Shown: positions 46,398-55,002 of the stretch, one piece after another
Layout of the letters: each line of letters starts with the position of its first letter
Position numbering within the stretch: position 1 is the first letter of the stretch
Program-made: the position numbers and the translations under genes
The notes under the pieces: generated by a model
The model's database searches: none
Told to the model about the DNA's origin: nothing
Seen by the model: the letters and a program-made list of their open reading frames with translations, nothing else
From: Parerythrobacter lacustris
GTDB taxonomy: Bacteria > Pseudomonadota > Alphaproteobacteria > Sphingomonadales > Sphingomonadaceae
Length of the DNA: 64,000 nt
NCBI RefSeq assembly: GCF_024626475.1
Contig: NZ_JANKHH010000001.1
Span: forward strand, 392,280 to 456,279
Direction of reading: 5' to 3'

Positions 46398-47555
46398 TCA
46401 TGCTCTGGGGCCCGCCGCACGGATCTGGTTCCTGCCGGACTCTTTCGCTTCGTAGAGCGCCTCGTCCGCTGCGGCGAGCGCATCGCATGCATCGCTGTAG
46501 GCAAATACATCGGCGACGCCGCCGGAGAAGGTGATCCTGCCGAATGCTTGCTCGGTACGGCGGTTCACCAGCTTGCGTTCGGAGAGTGCTCTGCGCTGGC
46601 CGTCGAGCAGGTCGCGAGCGTCTTCCAGCGCGAGCCCTCGCAACAGCACGACAAACTCCTCCCCGCCATGACGCGCGACATGGCACCGCTCGCCCGATAA
46701 GTCGGACAAGGTCTTGCCGACCACGCAAATGATCCGGTCCCCTGCCTCGTGGCCGTGCGTGTCGTTGACCCGCTTGAAATGATCGATATCGCAGAATGCG
46801 ACGCACAGTGGCTCGTTCGCCGCGCGTGCAGCGGCAATCTCTTCTTCCAGCCTCGATTCAAAAGCGCGGCGGTTTGGCAGTCCGGTGAGGAAATCGTAGT
46901 CGGCATCGCGGCGTGCCAACTCGAGGTTCCTGCGCAGAGCGGCGGCCTCTTCCTCGCTTTCTTGCAGGCTCGCTTCGGCCTTGCGCGTTCGTTCGAGCAT
47001 GACACCGGCAAAGGCTGCGAGATCGGTTATGACCTTGCCCGGATCCGGCCGGGCGTTGAGCTCACCCATATGGGATTCGAGCGCATCGCCGTAGCATTGC
47101 GTCGTGCTGCGGACCTTCACGGTGCTGCGGGAGAAATCGTCGATCCCCTTTTCGAGCCGCTGGGCCAGGAGATCGATCGACCGGTCGTCGGCACCTTGCC
47201 CTGCAACTGCTTGTCGCAGCCACTCCTGCGAAATGCGCTGTCCCGTCTCTTCCATCCGCCGGATCCGCCGCTCAAGGCGGGGATTGAGACCCGATACCAC
47301 GCCATGGGCGACCGCGAGGTTGGCAGGTGTCACTTCCAGATCGTGTTCGGCCAGGAAGGCGCCAATACGGGCGACGATTGCCTGTCGCCCCGTGCCAGAT
47401 ACATCGCCGGTCCGGTGGACCGCAACTGCTCCGGCTCGGCCGAGGCCGAGCCAGCCGAGCAAGCCGGTGTGAGGCGGGTTTGGTTCGCGTTGTGTTGCAT
47501 TGATCATGGCAGCTAGAACGGCAGGCATCCCCATCCGGTCGATAGGTCCGATCAC
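46398..47555 (-). CDS. GGDEF diguanylate cyclase, cytoplasmic
   Basis: About 385 residues. The N-terminal 200 residues have no recognised sensor but contain a helical, possibly coiled-coil segment (about 190-215) before the cyclase. GGDEF domain: DFLTGLPNRRAFE, DIDHFKRVNDTHGHEAGD and the active-site RHGGEEF. The I-site RxxD is not obvious. It makes c-di-GMP and sits next to fliA. The start is uncertain: GTG at 47555 or ATG at 47507. Confidence 0.87.
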   Translation of the reverse strand: MIGPIDRMGMPAVLAAMINATQREPNPPHTGLLGWLGLGRAGAVAVHRTGDVSGTGRQAIVARIGAFLAEHDLEVTPANLAVAHGVVSGLNPRLERRIRRMEETGQRISQEWLRQAVAGQGADDRSIDLLAQRLEKGIDDFSRSTVKVRSTTQCYGDALESHMGELNARPDPGKVITDLAAFAGVMLERTRKAEASLQESEEEAAALRRNLELARRDADYDFLTGLPNRRAFESRLEEEIAAARAANEPLCVAFCDIDHFKRVNDTHGHEAGDRIICVVGKTLSDLSGERCHVARHGGEEFVVLLRGLALEDARDLLDGQRRALSERKLVNRRTEQAFGRITFSGGVADVFAYSDACDALAAADEALYEAKESGRNQIRAAGPRA

Positions 47556-47589
47556 CTAGATCATGGTTTACCCGTTCAAGGGCGGGCGA

Positions 47590-48315
47590 TCAGCCATCGT
47601 CAATCGCCATCAGGCTGCGCAATTTCAACAATGCTTGCGCTTTAAGCTGATGGACCCGCGGAATGCTCACGCCTAGCACGGAGGCAATCTCCGTGAGGTT
47701 CAGCTCCTCGACGAAATATAGCTGAAGTACGAGTTGGAGACGTTCGGGCAATTGTTCCATCGCTTGCCCCAACCGGTGATTCTCCCCCAGTTCGCTCAAA
47801 ACGGCGAAGGGATCGGGCAGGTCGGTGGCAAACGACACGCTGCATTCGTCGTAGCATTCGTCGATCGACTTGAGTCGGACATTGTCAGACAGGACGTCAT
47901 CGAGTTCAGCCAGCGGGATTCCCATTGCCTGGGCGAGTTCAGCACCTGCCGGATCGCGACCTTCCCGCTGGTAAAACTCGCTCGCCAGCCGTTCAGCCTG
48001 CTTCCGGCGTTTCGCCGCGTTGCGACTGCACGACATCTGCTTGCGGATGAGGTCGAACATGGCTCCGCGAACGCGAATCTTGGCATATGCGGCAAAGCCG
48101 TCTTCCGACGGCCCGGCATGGTTTCGCGCGCATTCGGTCAGGGCGAGGTATCCGGCCTGCATCAGGTCCTCGACTTCCATCCCGTCGCGGCCCGCTCCGT
48201 GAATGTGCCAGGCGGCTCTGCGAACCATGGGGGTGAAGCGTCGCACCCGATCGGCAACCGTGTCATGCGCCCGATAGGCAGTCGCCGCAGTAAACTGCGT
48301 ATGATCATGTTTCAT
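47590..48315 (-). CDS. fliA: Flagellar sigma factor FliA (sigma 28)
   Basis: A 241-residue sigma factor. Region 2 (EDLMQAGYLALTECAR, YAKIRVRGAMFDLIRKQ), region 3 (RDPAGAELAQAMGI) and region 4 (LPERLQLVLQLYFVEELNLTEIA with GVSIPRVHQLKAQAL) are in order. It reads late flagellar genes and is held by FlgM. It overlaps flhA by 4 bases and is last in a sigma54-driven operon. Confidence 0.94.
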   Translation of the reverse strand: MKHDHTQFTAATAYRAHDTVADRVRRFTPMVRRAAWHIHGAGRDGMEVEDLMQAGYLALTECARNHAGPSEDGFAAYAKIRVRGAMFDLIRKQMSCSRNAAKRRKQAERLASEFYQREGRDPAGAELAQAMGIPLAELDDVLSDNVRLKSIDECYDECSVSFATDLPDPFAVLSELGENHRLGQAMEQLPERLQLVLQLYFVEELNLTEIASVLGVSIPRVHQLKAQALLKLRSLMAIDDG

Positions 48316-50405
48316 GCGGCAAGTGCCTCCGTCACTGACAGGGCCGGGGCTTGTGTGCTTCCAATGACGCCAAGAACTTCGACCGGCTGACCGGCAGGTA
48401 ACTCAGCGATCGAGAGCACGAGGCAAGAAGGTATCCGCTGGCGCAGCAGCGTGGCGAGTGCGCGGCGCGCGGGGGGCTGCACGATCAGGGCGAGGCCCCG
48501 CAGCCCGTCGTGTTCGGCAACGAACGCGCCTACGCTTTCGCTGATCATCCGCGCGCAATCGGGTTCGATTGCTGGCTGCCCGGTCAGCGGGTCCCTGAGG
48601 CCACCCAGAATTGCGCCTTCAAGCCCTGCATCCAGGGTTAGCACGCCCAACGGTCGATCCGGCGGGCAGATTTGACCGACAAGCCAACCGCCCAGATCGG
48701 CACGAATGTGGTCAATCAAGGCATCGAAGTCTTTGGTCGATTGCAGGCCGATGGCCAGACTGGCGAGTATCGGCAGGGGGTGGGAAAGGCTGATTCCATC
48801 GGCCAGCAGCGCGCGAAGCAGGCGGGTGACGGCCGCCAGCGAAAGAGGTTCGGGATAGATCGCCTTGACCAGCTCGGGTGCCCGTTCTTGCACGGACTCT
48901 AGCAGCGCGCGCACTTCTTCCGGGCCCAGCAATTCGTCACCGCGGCCTTGCAGGAGTTGGTTGAGGTGCGTGGCGACCACGGTGTCTGCCGGTACGGTCA
49001 GGAAGCCCTCCGCCACCGCGTGGTTGCGCTCGGAGGGCGGAATCCACAGCGCCGGACAGCCGAAGCTGGGATCCCGGGTCGGTTCGCCGGTTACCCCGTG
49101 GCCCTCGTTCACCTCGCCTGTATCGATCGCCAGCAGGGCGTCGGGACGGGCCTCGGCGCGCGCGAGTTCGACACCGCCCAGCAGCAGACGGTAGGCGTTG
49201 GCTGGCAGGTCGAGCGAATCCCTGATCCGGAATTGCGGCACGACGAAGCCGAAATTCTGGCTCAGCTGTTTGCGAACCCCGGTTACTCGCGCGACGAGCG
49301 GTGCTTCGGTGGCCTCATCGACGAGGTGCACGAGCCCGTAACCGAGCTCGAGGGTTACGAGCGTCTGATCGCTGACATCCGCGAACTCGATGGCACGGGG
49401 TTCTGTTTCGTGGGATACTAGCGGGGTCGGTGCATCGCGACCCTGCCGCTTGCCCAGCGCACGGTACAGCCAGAAGGACAGGACGGCAGCCGGGAGGAAG
49501 ACCATCTGGGGCATGGCCGGCACCATCCCGATCCCGCCCAGCACAAGCGCCACCGGGAGCCAGTTTGCCGGACTTGCGAACTGCCCGCCGATCTGGCCGA
49601 CCAGGTCGGCCTTGTCGTTGACACGGGTGACGATGGCAGCAGCCGCGATCGAGAGGAGCAGGGCGGGAACCTGTGCAACCAGAGCATCGCCTATGGCGAG
49701 CGTGACATAGGTTTGCGCCGCTTCGCCGGCACTCAGCCCGTGGCTGAGCATGCCCAGCGCGAATCCGGCAATGACATTGATTCCAAGGATAAGGAGAGCG
49801 GCGATGGCATCGCCTTTGACGAACTTGCTGGCCCCGTCCATTGCGCCATAGAAATCCGCCTCTGTCGCCACTTCCGCCCTGCGCGTTCTGGCTTCGTCCC
49901 CGGTCATGAGGCCCGCTGCGATGTCTGCATCGATGGCCATCTGCTTTCCGGGCAGCGCATCAAGGGTGAAGCGCGCCGAGACCTCGGAGACCCGACCCGC
50001 CCCTTTGGTGATGACGATCATGTTGATGATGAGGAGGATGATGAAGACGAACAGTCCTACGGCGAAACTGCCGTCAACTAGGAAGGCCCCAAAGCTCTCG
50101 ATCACCTGGCCGGCTGCCGCTCCGCCTTCATGCCCGTTGACCAGTACGACACGGGTCGAGGCAACATTGAGCGCCAAACGGAGCAAGGTTGCAAACAGCA
50201 GCACCGTAGGGAAGGCGGAAAAATCGAGCGGCTTGCGGGCGTTCAATGCGGTCATCAGGATCGCGATCGACAACGCGATGTTGAAGACGAAAAACAGATC
50301 CAGCAGGGCAGTCGGGATCGGCAGCACCATCATCGAAATGACAGCAAGAATGGCAACAGGGAGCGCCAACGGGGCGATCCCGGAAGGGAAAATCCGGTGC
50401 ATCAC
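48312..50405 (-). CDS. flhA: Flagellar type III export gate protein FlhA
   Basis: A 697-residue FlhA of normal length. The N-terminal half has about eight membrane helices with the FHIPEP-family block around GAGRVSEVSARFTLDALPGKQ and the AIDADIAAGLMTGDEARTRR loop. The cytoplasmic half (about 330-697) binds chaperones and substrates. It is central to the inner-membrane export apparatus. The start overlaps the transglycosylase stop by 4 bases. Confidence 0.96.
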   Translation of the reverse strand: MMHRIFPSGIAPLALPVAILAVISMMVLPIPTALLDLFFVFNIALSIAILMTALNARKPLDFSAFPTVLLFATLLRLALNVASTRVVLVNGHEGGAAAGQVIESFGAFLVDGSFAVGLFVFIILLIINMIVITKGAGRVSEVSARFTLDALPGKQMAIDADIAAGLMTGDEARTRRAEVATEADFYGAMDGASKFVKGDAIAALLILGINVIAGFALGMLSHGLSAGEAAQTYVTLAIGDALVAQVPALLLSIAAAAIVTRVNDKADLVGQIGGQFASPANWLPVALVLGGIGMVPAMPQMVFLPAAVLSFWLYRALGKRQGRDAPTPLVSHETEPRAIEFADVSDQTLVTLELGYGLVHLVDEATEAPLVARVTGVRKQLSQNFGFVVPQFRIRDSLDLPANAYRLLLGGVELARAEARPDALLAIDTGEVNEGHGVTGEPTRDPSFGCPALWIPPSERNHAVAEGFLTVPADTVVATHLNQLLQGRGDELLGPEEVRALLESVQERAPELVKAIYPEPLSLAAVTRLLRALLADGISLSHPLPILASLAIGLQSTKDFDALIDHIRADLGGWLVGQICPPDRPLGVLTLDAGLEGAILGGLRDPLTGQPAIEPDCARMISESVGAFVAEHDGLRGLALIVQPPARRALATLLRQRIPSCLVLSIAELPAGQPVEVLGVIGSTQAPALSVTEALAA

Positions 50406-51292
50406 AGTCCGAACCCTTTCAGGCGGGCATAAGCGGCGCGGACATGGTCGGCACCGGGCAGATCGGCACCGCGCGGTTGGTCGATGAGGAAGCCGTGCCG
50501 CAGCGTATCTGCCATCGATCGATGATCGGGCTGACTGCTTCGGCCGGACATGGCGCCGTAAACCCTTGGCCCGGTCGACTGCGCAATTTCAGCGAAACGG
50601 GTTCTCGGCGTAGCGACGGGGAGCGAACCTTGAATTGCCCCGGGCGGTGCATCACCCATTGCCCGGTCGACCCGGCGACGAATGACCTCCATAACCTCTG
50701 ACACCGATCGTGCCGCGCCAGACCGGTCACGGAAGATCGCAGGGTTGGCGGCTGCCGCGCGAGGCAGCAACTCGACGGCGGAAGCGGCCGGGTTGCTCGC
50801 CAGCTCGGCAAGAAAGCGCGATGCACCTGCGACGCCGAGGAAATGCGCGAGATAGAGTTCGCTTGCGTCCGGGTTGCGACCGAGCACGGTCTTCAGTTCC
50901 GCCCCGTTATCGCTGGCCAATGCTCCCGCCATGAGCGACGATGCCGTCGGATCGAAGCGCAGGTCGAGGATTTGCCGGCGCATGCTCGGATCGGTGATCC
51001 GGGCTCGTCCGTCGGAAGTTTCGATGGCTTGGGCCAAAGCGCCGTATCCGAGCCGCTCGCCATGCCGATCAAGCACCGCAAGCCAGGTCTGGTCTATAAA
51101 CTGAAACAGACCGGTAGCGCTCGATGTCTTCGCTTTGGCCTGCGGATCCATCCCCGATTCGAGTTGCGCCTGGGCAAGCAGGAAGCGAAAATCGACCCCC
51201 GTTTTCTCGGCCGCGCGCGAGATGGCAATGTCCGCTTGCGCCGCACCGGACGCGACGCGGGGCGGGACTGTGGCCATGATGCGGTCGGTCAT
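50402..51292 (-). CDS. Lytic transglycosylase of the flagellar operon
   Basis: A 296-residue protein. An SLT-type lysozyme fold covers about residues 20-170: FLLAQAQLESGMDP with the catalytic Glu, ATGLFQFIDQTWL, and ELYLAHFLG. The C-terminus is disordered. It probably opens peptidoglycan for the rod, doing the job of the C-terminal domain of enteric FlgJ, which is absent from the separate flgJ here. ATG at 51292 has AAGGA nine bases before it. No classic signal peptide is seen. The promoter is sigma54. Confidence 0.85.
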   Translation of the reverse strand: MTDRIMATVPPRVASGAAQADIAISRAAEKTGVDFRFLLAQAQLESGMDPQAKAKTSSATGLFQFIDQTWLAVLDRHGERLGYGALAQAIETSDGRARITDPSMRRQILDLRFDPTASSLMAGALASDNGAELKTVLGRNPDASELYLAHFLGVAGASRFLAELASNPAASAVELLPRAAAANPAIFRDRSGAARSVSEVMEVIRRRVDRAMGDAPPGAIQGSLPVATPRTRFAEIAQSTGPRVYGAMSGRSSQPDHRSMADTLRHGFLIDQPRGADLPGADHVRAAYARLKGFGL

Positions 51293-51330
51293 CCACCGAG
51301 TTCCTTGCCGGTTGTTACCAGCTGCCAAGA

Positions 51331-51346
51331 AGCAAGGGGCGTGCCA
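51331..51346 (-). promoter_or_regulatory. Sigma54 promoter for transglycosylase-flhA-fliA
   Basis: Minus strand reads TGGCACG-CCCC-TTGCT, a full sigma54 match with correct GG-N10-GC spacing. It is about 40 bases before the transglycosylase start. Confidence 0.88.
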
Positions 51347-51393
51347 GACCGGTCCCTATCGCGCAGCTTGTCCAGCTGTGAGCCGAGCTCGGC

Positions 51394-51699
51394 CTATCGC
51401 AGGTGGTAAAGTCCGGGCCTGTGGCGCAGGTTGTCGAGACGCGCGGCGAGGTTGGCTGAGAGCAGGTTTCGCACCCTGCGGTTGACCTCGTTTTGCCGCT
51501 TCGCCGCTTCCAGCATCGTACGGCATTCGCCGCTGGCTGCGCTTTCGACCATCACTTCCAGACTGGCGCAAATCTCCTGCTTGGCGAGGGTCGCGGCCAG
51601 CAGAGCATCGAGATCGAGTCCGGCAAGCGCTTGCCGTTCGGCATCCAGGACGGCAAGCATATGCCGCAGATGACTGGCGAGCTGGTTATCGTCGCTCAT
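51394..51699 (-). CDS. FlgN-like flagellar chaperone
   Basis: A 101-residue, almost wholly helical protein of FlgN size and plan (LRHMLAVLDAERQALAGLDLDALLAATLAKQE), the chaperone for hook-associated proteins FlgK and FlgL. Similarity is by length, helical pattern and position directly after flgM (4-base overlap), as in many flagellar clusters. No other function is suggested. Confidence 0.72.
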   Translation of the reverse strand: MSDDNQLASHLRHMLAVLDAERQALAGLDLDALLAATLAKQEICASLEVMVESAASGECRTMLEAAKRQNEVNRRVRNLLSANLAARLDNLRHRPGLYHLR

Positions 51700-51986
51700 T
51701 GCCCGTCGCTCAACATCAGGCGGGCCGCGATGATGGCATCGGCTATCTTGGCCGGTATGATCGGATAGCTGCCCTCGCGCAAGGCTTCGCGGATTTGCGC
51801 GACGCGGTCCTCTGCGACCGGAACCGGTCCTGCCGTCACGCGACCGCCGGTCTGCACCGCGAGGCCCTTGTCCGCATGAGTTCCTGCCGTGCCCGGCCGG
51901 CTCATTGCCCGATCCCCAGTCAGGTCGCGGGCGATCGCCCTGGCCGGATGGGTTGCGCCCGTTTTCGCTATGTCGTGGGGAGACAT
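51696..51986 (-). CDS. flgM: Anti-sigma-28 factor FlgM
   Basis: A 96-residue protein. The disordered N-terminal part is followed by the FlgM helical core RVAQIREALREGSYPI and IPAKIADAIIAARLML at the C-terminus. It binds FliA and is exported through the finished hook. An AGGAG site precedes ATG. It is first of the flgM-flgN pair. Confidence 0.9.
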   Translation of the reverse strand: MSPHDIAKTGATHPARAIARDLTGDRAMSRPGTAGTHADKGLAVQTGGRVTAGPVPVAEDRVAQIREALREGSYPIIPAKIADAIIAARLMLSDGQ

Positions 51987-52065
51987 TGTCGTCGCTCCTG
52001 TGGGTTACTGATGGTAAGAACGGCGAACGAAGGCCGGTCTTAAGCCACTTGCAGCCAGATCGCTC

Positions 52066-52590
52066 TCAGCCGAGCGGAATGACCGCTCTCTGGGGGGTTT
52101 CGATACGGGCGCGCACGGGTTCCCGATTGCCTTCGGGGCGGATGCGGATCCAAGCGCCGATCGCGCCGTCCTCCAACGCCTCTCCCTGTTGGCTGACCGA
52201 GAATCCGCGACCCGCAACGACGATGGTGAGGACCTGTCCCTTCTCGACCACGATTTGGCCTTGGCCAGCCGACGAGGGAGCCGCCGCGCCGCGACCGGAA
52301 TTGACCGGTATGAAAATGCGCCAACCGGTTCCTGTCGGGCAGGCGACCTGCACCATATCTGCCGCCCGGCCAAGCCAGGCCAGCTGGAGCGGCGCGGTGC
52401 AGCGGGCAAGGCGCAGTCGTCGATCGACCGGCTCGCGCGCTCCGCCGGGGGTCCCGACGGCAGCACCGGTGAACGCTGCGACTTCGGCATCGAGGGTGGC
52501 GGGGTCGGCGAAGTCGGTGCTCTGCGAGAGTGCGGGGGCGGCCGCTGCGATTAGCGTGCAAGCGACCAGTACGGATGGGCGGCCGATCAT
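52066..52590 (-). CDS. flgA: Flagella basal body P-ring chaperone FlgA
   Basis: A 174-residue periplasmic protein with signal peptide about 1-22 (ending APALSQ). It is short for FlgA but has the SAF-like C-terminal part: VEKGQVLTIVVAGRGFSVSQQGEALEDG and a terminal VRARIETPQRAVIPL, with RRLRLARC nearer the start. It assists FlgI assembly. Its own sigma54 promoter lies in the end of the preceding gene. Confidence 0.87.
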   Translation of the reverse strand: MIGRPSVLVACTLIAAAAPALSQSTDFADPATLDAEVAAFTGAAVGTPGGAREPVDRRLRLARCTAPLQLAWLGRAADMVQVACPTGTGWRIFIPVNSGRGAAAPSSAGQGQIVVEKGQVLTIVVAGRGFSVSQQGEALEDGAIGAWIRIRPEGNREPVRARIETPQRAVIPLG

Positions 52591-52611
52591 GGGACAAGCT
52601 CCTTCGAGGGT

Positions 52612-53052
52612 TCAAGGCTTGCCTTTCTTACGCAAATCTTGTGCCATTTGCGGATCGGCATCGTGGGCGAAGGCGACATAGACACCAGCTTGCGAACCGG
52701 GCTGCAGGATCACCCGCGGTTCTGTCCCTTTCGCAATTGCTTCCGCTTCCAGCGCTTCCATCCGTCGTGCAATCGTCTGACGCTCGCCGGGCCCGAATAC
52801 ACCGGTGATCGTCAGCTGCTCTCCGGCGGCTGGCGAGTGGCGGGAGAGGAAGGTGGATAGCGACGGCGCTCCCGGGCCGTCGACGTAGATCTCCGACGCC
52901 ACGCCCAATGCCGGCAGATCAGCCAGATCGATCGGCTCCAGCGATTTCTGGATCGGGCTGGAAGCTATCGCACCGCTGGTGACGATAAACAGGATCAGCG
53001 ACAAATCGGCCAGCGAGACCAGCCAGCCGTGCGAGCCAGGGCCAGCGGGCAT
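52612..53052 (-). CDS. Small MotB/ExbD-like membrane protein, flagellar cluster
   Basis: A 146-residue protein. One N-terminal membrane helix (about 10-29) contains an Asp at 16 (LVSLADLSLILF), like the proton-carrying Asp of MotB/ExbD. The periplasmic part is short (about 115 residues) and has no clear OmpA peptidoglycan-binding motif. It overlaps the MotA-like stop by one base. A pair of this kind beside flgA is seen in sphingomonad clusters; its role is not established. Confidence 0.65.
   Translation of the reverse strand: MPAGPGSHGWLVSLADLSLILFIVTSGAIASSPIQKSLEPIDLADLPALGVASEIYVDGPGAPSLSTFLSRHSPAAGEQLTITGVFGPGERQTIARRMEALEAEAIAKGTEPRVILQPGSQAGVYVAFAHDADPQMAQDLRKKGKP
52632..52646 (-). promoter_or_regulatory. 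Sigma54 promoter for flgA, inside the upstream gene
   Basis: Minus strand reads TGGCAC-N5-TTGC with correct spacing, located in the last codons of the MotB-like gene, about 40 bases before the flgA start. Confidence 0.78.
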
Positions 53053-53717
53053 CACGCCACGCGCTCCAGCAGAGGGTCTGCTCGCGGTGGCGGACACGAT
53101 TCGGCCAGTTGCCCGGCGAGCCAGTCGATCAGCCGTTGCCGCTCCTCTTCCTCTTCTTCTTGGCGTCGCTCGATCAACCGTGCGAGCGGCGACAGGACGA
53201 GGTTGGCGAGCAGCAAGCCGTAGAGCGTGGTGAGAATGGCCATCGCCACGCTCGAGACCAGCTGCACCGTGGATGCATCGTCCATCCGCATCTGGGTCAA
53301 GGCGAACAGGGTTCCTGCCATGCCGAACACCGGGGCAAGTTCGGTCGCGAGCCAGATCGGGCGCATGGCAGCCTCGCGTTGCTGGACCCGTTCGGCGCGG
53401 CAGTGTTCATGTTCCTCCAGCAGCGCCTTCAGCGAGCGGGAATGCACCAGCGCGGCGGTGACCCGGGCGATCTCGCTGTCCGAGGTGCGGCAGGTCTGGC
53501 CGCGCAGGATGCCATCGTGGCGCATGTCCTCGACGCATCCGGCGATCTCCGCGCGGACCTTTCGGAAGTTGAACCGGGGGGTGAACAGATTGGCGATCGA
53601 TATGGCTGCGGCGGTGAGTTCGCGCCAGCCACTACCGAGCACGGTTGCAGCCAGCGTGCCGCCCAGCACGATTGCCGCGCCGGTGCCATCCCACAGTGAT
53701 CCGAGATCCATCGCCAA
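53052..53717 (-). CDS. Small MotA/TolQ/ExbB-like proton channel protein
   Basis: A 221-residue protein with three or four membrane segments (AAIVLGGTLAATVLG near 14; LAPVFGMAGTLFALTQM near 127; VAMAILTTLYGLLLANLV near 155), the MotA/TolQ/ExbB plan. The start MAMDLGSLWDGTGAA resembles PomA-like proteins. It pairs with the small MotB-like gene that follows and is distinct from motA-motB at the other end of the cluster. First of three minus-strand genes ending in flgA. Confidence 0.75.
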   Translation of the reverse strand: MAMDLGSLWDGTGAAIVLGGTLAATVLGSGWRELTAAAISIANLFTPRFNFRKVRAEIAGCVEDMRHDGILRGQTCRTSDSEIARVTAALVHSRSLKALLEEHEHCRAERVQQREAAMRPIWLATELAPVFGMAGTLFALTQMRMDDASTVQLVSSVAMAILTTLYGLLLANLVLSPLARLIERRQEEEEEERQRLIDWLAGQLAESCPPPRADPLLERVA

Positions 53718-53858
53718 GCTCCTTCTTCGCTGCCCAGAACGACCCCGGCGGCGGGATTTTCAGCGGCAAGGGATCAGCGGCGAGGATTTGCAGGCCTGCG
53801 GCAACTGCTTGCCACCCGAAGCGTCCGCGCCGCCTGCTTCCGCCCTGGAAGACCAAAC

Positions 53859-53874
53859 TGGCACGCTGCTTGCT
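53859..53874 (+). promoter_or_regulatory. Sigma54 promoter for the flgB operon
   Basis: TGGCACG (53859-53865), four bases, TTGCT (53870-53874), with GG-N10-GC spacing. About 54 bases before flgB. Confidence 0.9.
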
Positions 53875-53927
53875 GAACGCCATGGGCACAGGACGGCAGA
53901 CCCGTCCGAGCTTTAAGGACGAGGCCC

Positions 53928-54275
53928 ATGAGCGAAAGACTGTTCGGCATCCATGGCGCGGCGCTGGAATTGCGCTCGCAGCGTATGGGGTTGCTCACCT
54001 CCAACATCGCCAATGCCGCAACGCCGGGCTACCGGGCGCGCGATATCGATTTCAACGCGGCGCTCGCCGCCCGGCTGGGCGGGGCGCAGCAGGGCGAGGC
54101 GGTCGAGCTTGCCACCCGCTACCGCGTGCCGACCATGGCCAGTCTCGACGGCAACACGGTCGAGCTGGCGAACGAACAGCTCGCCTTCGCGCAAAACGCG
54201 GTTGCCTATTCCGCCACGCTCAGTTTCGTCGCCTCGCGGGTGCAGACCGTGACCCGTGCGCTCAAGGGAGAATAG
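53928..54275 (+). CDS. flgB: Flagellar proximal rod protein FlgB
   Basis: A 115-residue rod protein. The flagellar rod/hook N-terminal motif is LTSNIANAATPGYRARDIDF near 23. First gene of the flgBCDEFGHIJKL operon, directly behind a sigma54 promoter. It is followed by flgC after 2 bases. Confidence 0.93.
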   Translation: MSERLFGIHGAALELRSQRMGLLTSNIANAATPGYRARDIDFNAALAARLGGAQQGEAVELATRYRVPTMASLDGNTVELANEQLAFAQNAVAYSATLSFVASRVQTVTRALKGE

Positions 54276-54277
54276 CG

Positions 54278-54682
54278 ATGGGCGCTCCGGTCAATCTGTT
54301 CGAAGTCGTCCAGCGCGGCATGTCCGCGCAGATGGTGCGGATGAACGCCGCCGCCAGCAACCTCGCCAACTCCGGCACGGTCGCGAGCAGCGAAGCCGAA
54401 GCCTATCGCCCGCTACGCCCGGTCTTCGCGCAGGAACTGGACAGCGCGAGCGGCCTTTCCTCGGTGCGCGTTGCCGAAGTCCGCCAGGCGGAGACCGCCG
54501 CCGTGCGCCGTCACGATCCCGACCACCCGCTTGCCGACGAAAACGGCGACGTGTGGGAAAGCGGCGTCGATGAGAACACCGAGATGGTCGAGATCATGGA
54601 GAGCGCCCGCCAGTACCAGAATCTGGTCGAGGCGATGAACACCGCAAAGCAGCTGATGCTGGACACGATCAGGAGCAAGTGA
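54278..54682 (+). CDS. flgC: Flagellar proximal rod protein FlgC
   Basis: A 134-residue rod protein with N-terminal ASNLANSGTVASSEAEAYRP and the C-terminal motif NTEMVEIMESARQYQNLVEAMNTAKQL in the region 98-125. The ATG at 54278 lies 2 bases after flgB. It shares one base with the flgD start (TGATG). Confidence 0.95.
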   Translation: MGAPVNLFEVVQRGMSAQMVRMNAAASNLANSGTVASSEAEAYRPLRPVFAQELDSASGLSSVRVAEVRQAETAAVRRHDPDHPLADENGDVWESGVDENTEMVEIMESARQYQNLVEAMNTAKQLMLDTIRSK

Positions 54683-54990
54683 TGGCCGTAGAATCCACCG
54701 GTGGCCTCGCCGCCAATCTGCAGGCGCTGAACGCGCCGGGCACCGCCGCGCGGGCCACCTCGCGAGGGGGCATGGGCGCGCTCGACCAGGGCGATTTTCT
54801 GCGCCTGATGCTCGCCCAGTTGCAGCAGCAGGACCCGCTGGAGCCGGTCGATAACAAGGACATGCTGGCGCAGATGGCGCAGTTCACCGCGCTCGCCGGC
54901 AGCACCGAAACCAACCAGACGCTGGCCGACATCTCGGCCAAGCTCGACGCGCTGATCGCGGCCCAGAAATCCGCCCAGCCCACTACCTGA
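54682..54990 (+). CDS. flgD: Short flagellar hook capping protein FlgD
   Basis: A 102-residue protein covering only the conserved N-terminal FlgD region: DFLRLMLAQLQQQDPLEPVDNKDMLAQMAQF with the LxxLQNQDP-type core. The tudor/Ig-like C-terminal domains of full-length FlgD (about 220 residues) are missing. No frameshift remnant is seen after the stop, and flgE follows in 12 bases, so this is a naturally short form. Confidence 0.88.
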   Translation: MAVESTGGLAANLQALNAPGTAARATSRGGMGALDQGDFLRLMLAQLQQQDPLEPVDNKDMLAQMAQFTALAGSTETNQTLADISAKLDALIAAQKSAQPTT

Positions 54991-55002
54991 GGAGCAAGCC
55001 CG

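Noticed and set aside
51987..52065. Sigma28-like element upstream of flgM (TAAG ... GCCG)
   Set aside because: Spacing is one base short and the -10 box departs from GCCGATAA; too weak to call.
53800..53815. Sigma54-like element on the minus strand upstream of the MotA-like gene
   Set aside because: GG and GC are nine bases apart instead of ten, and the -24 box is TGGCAA.
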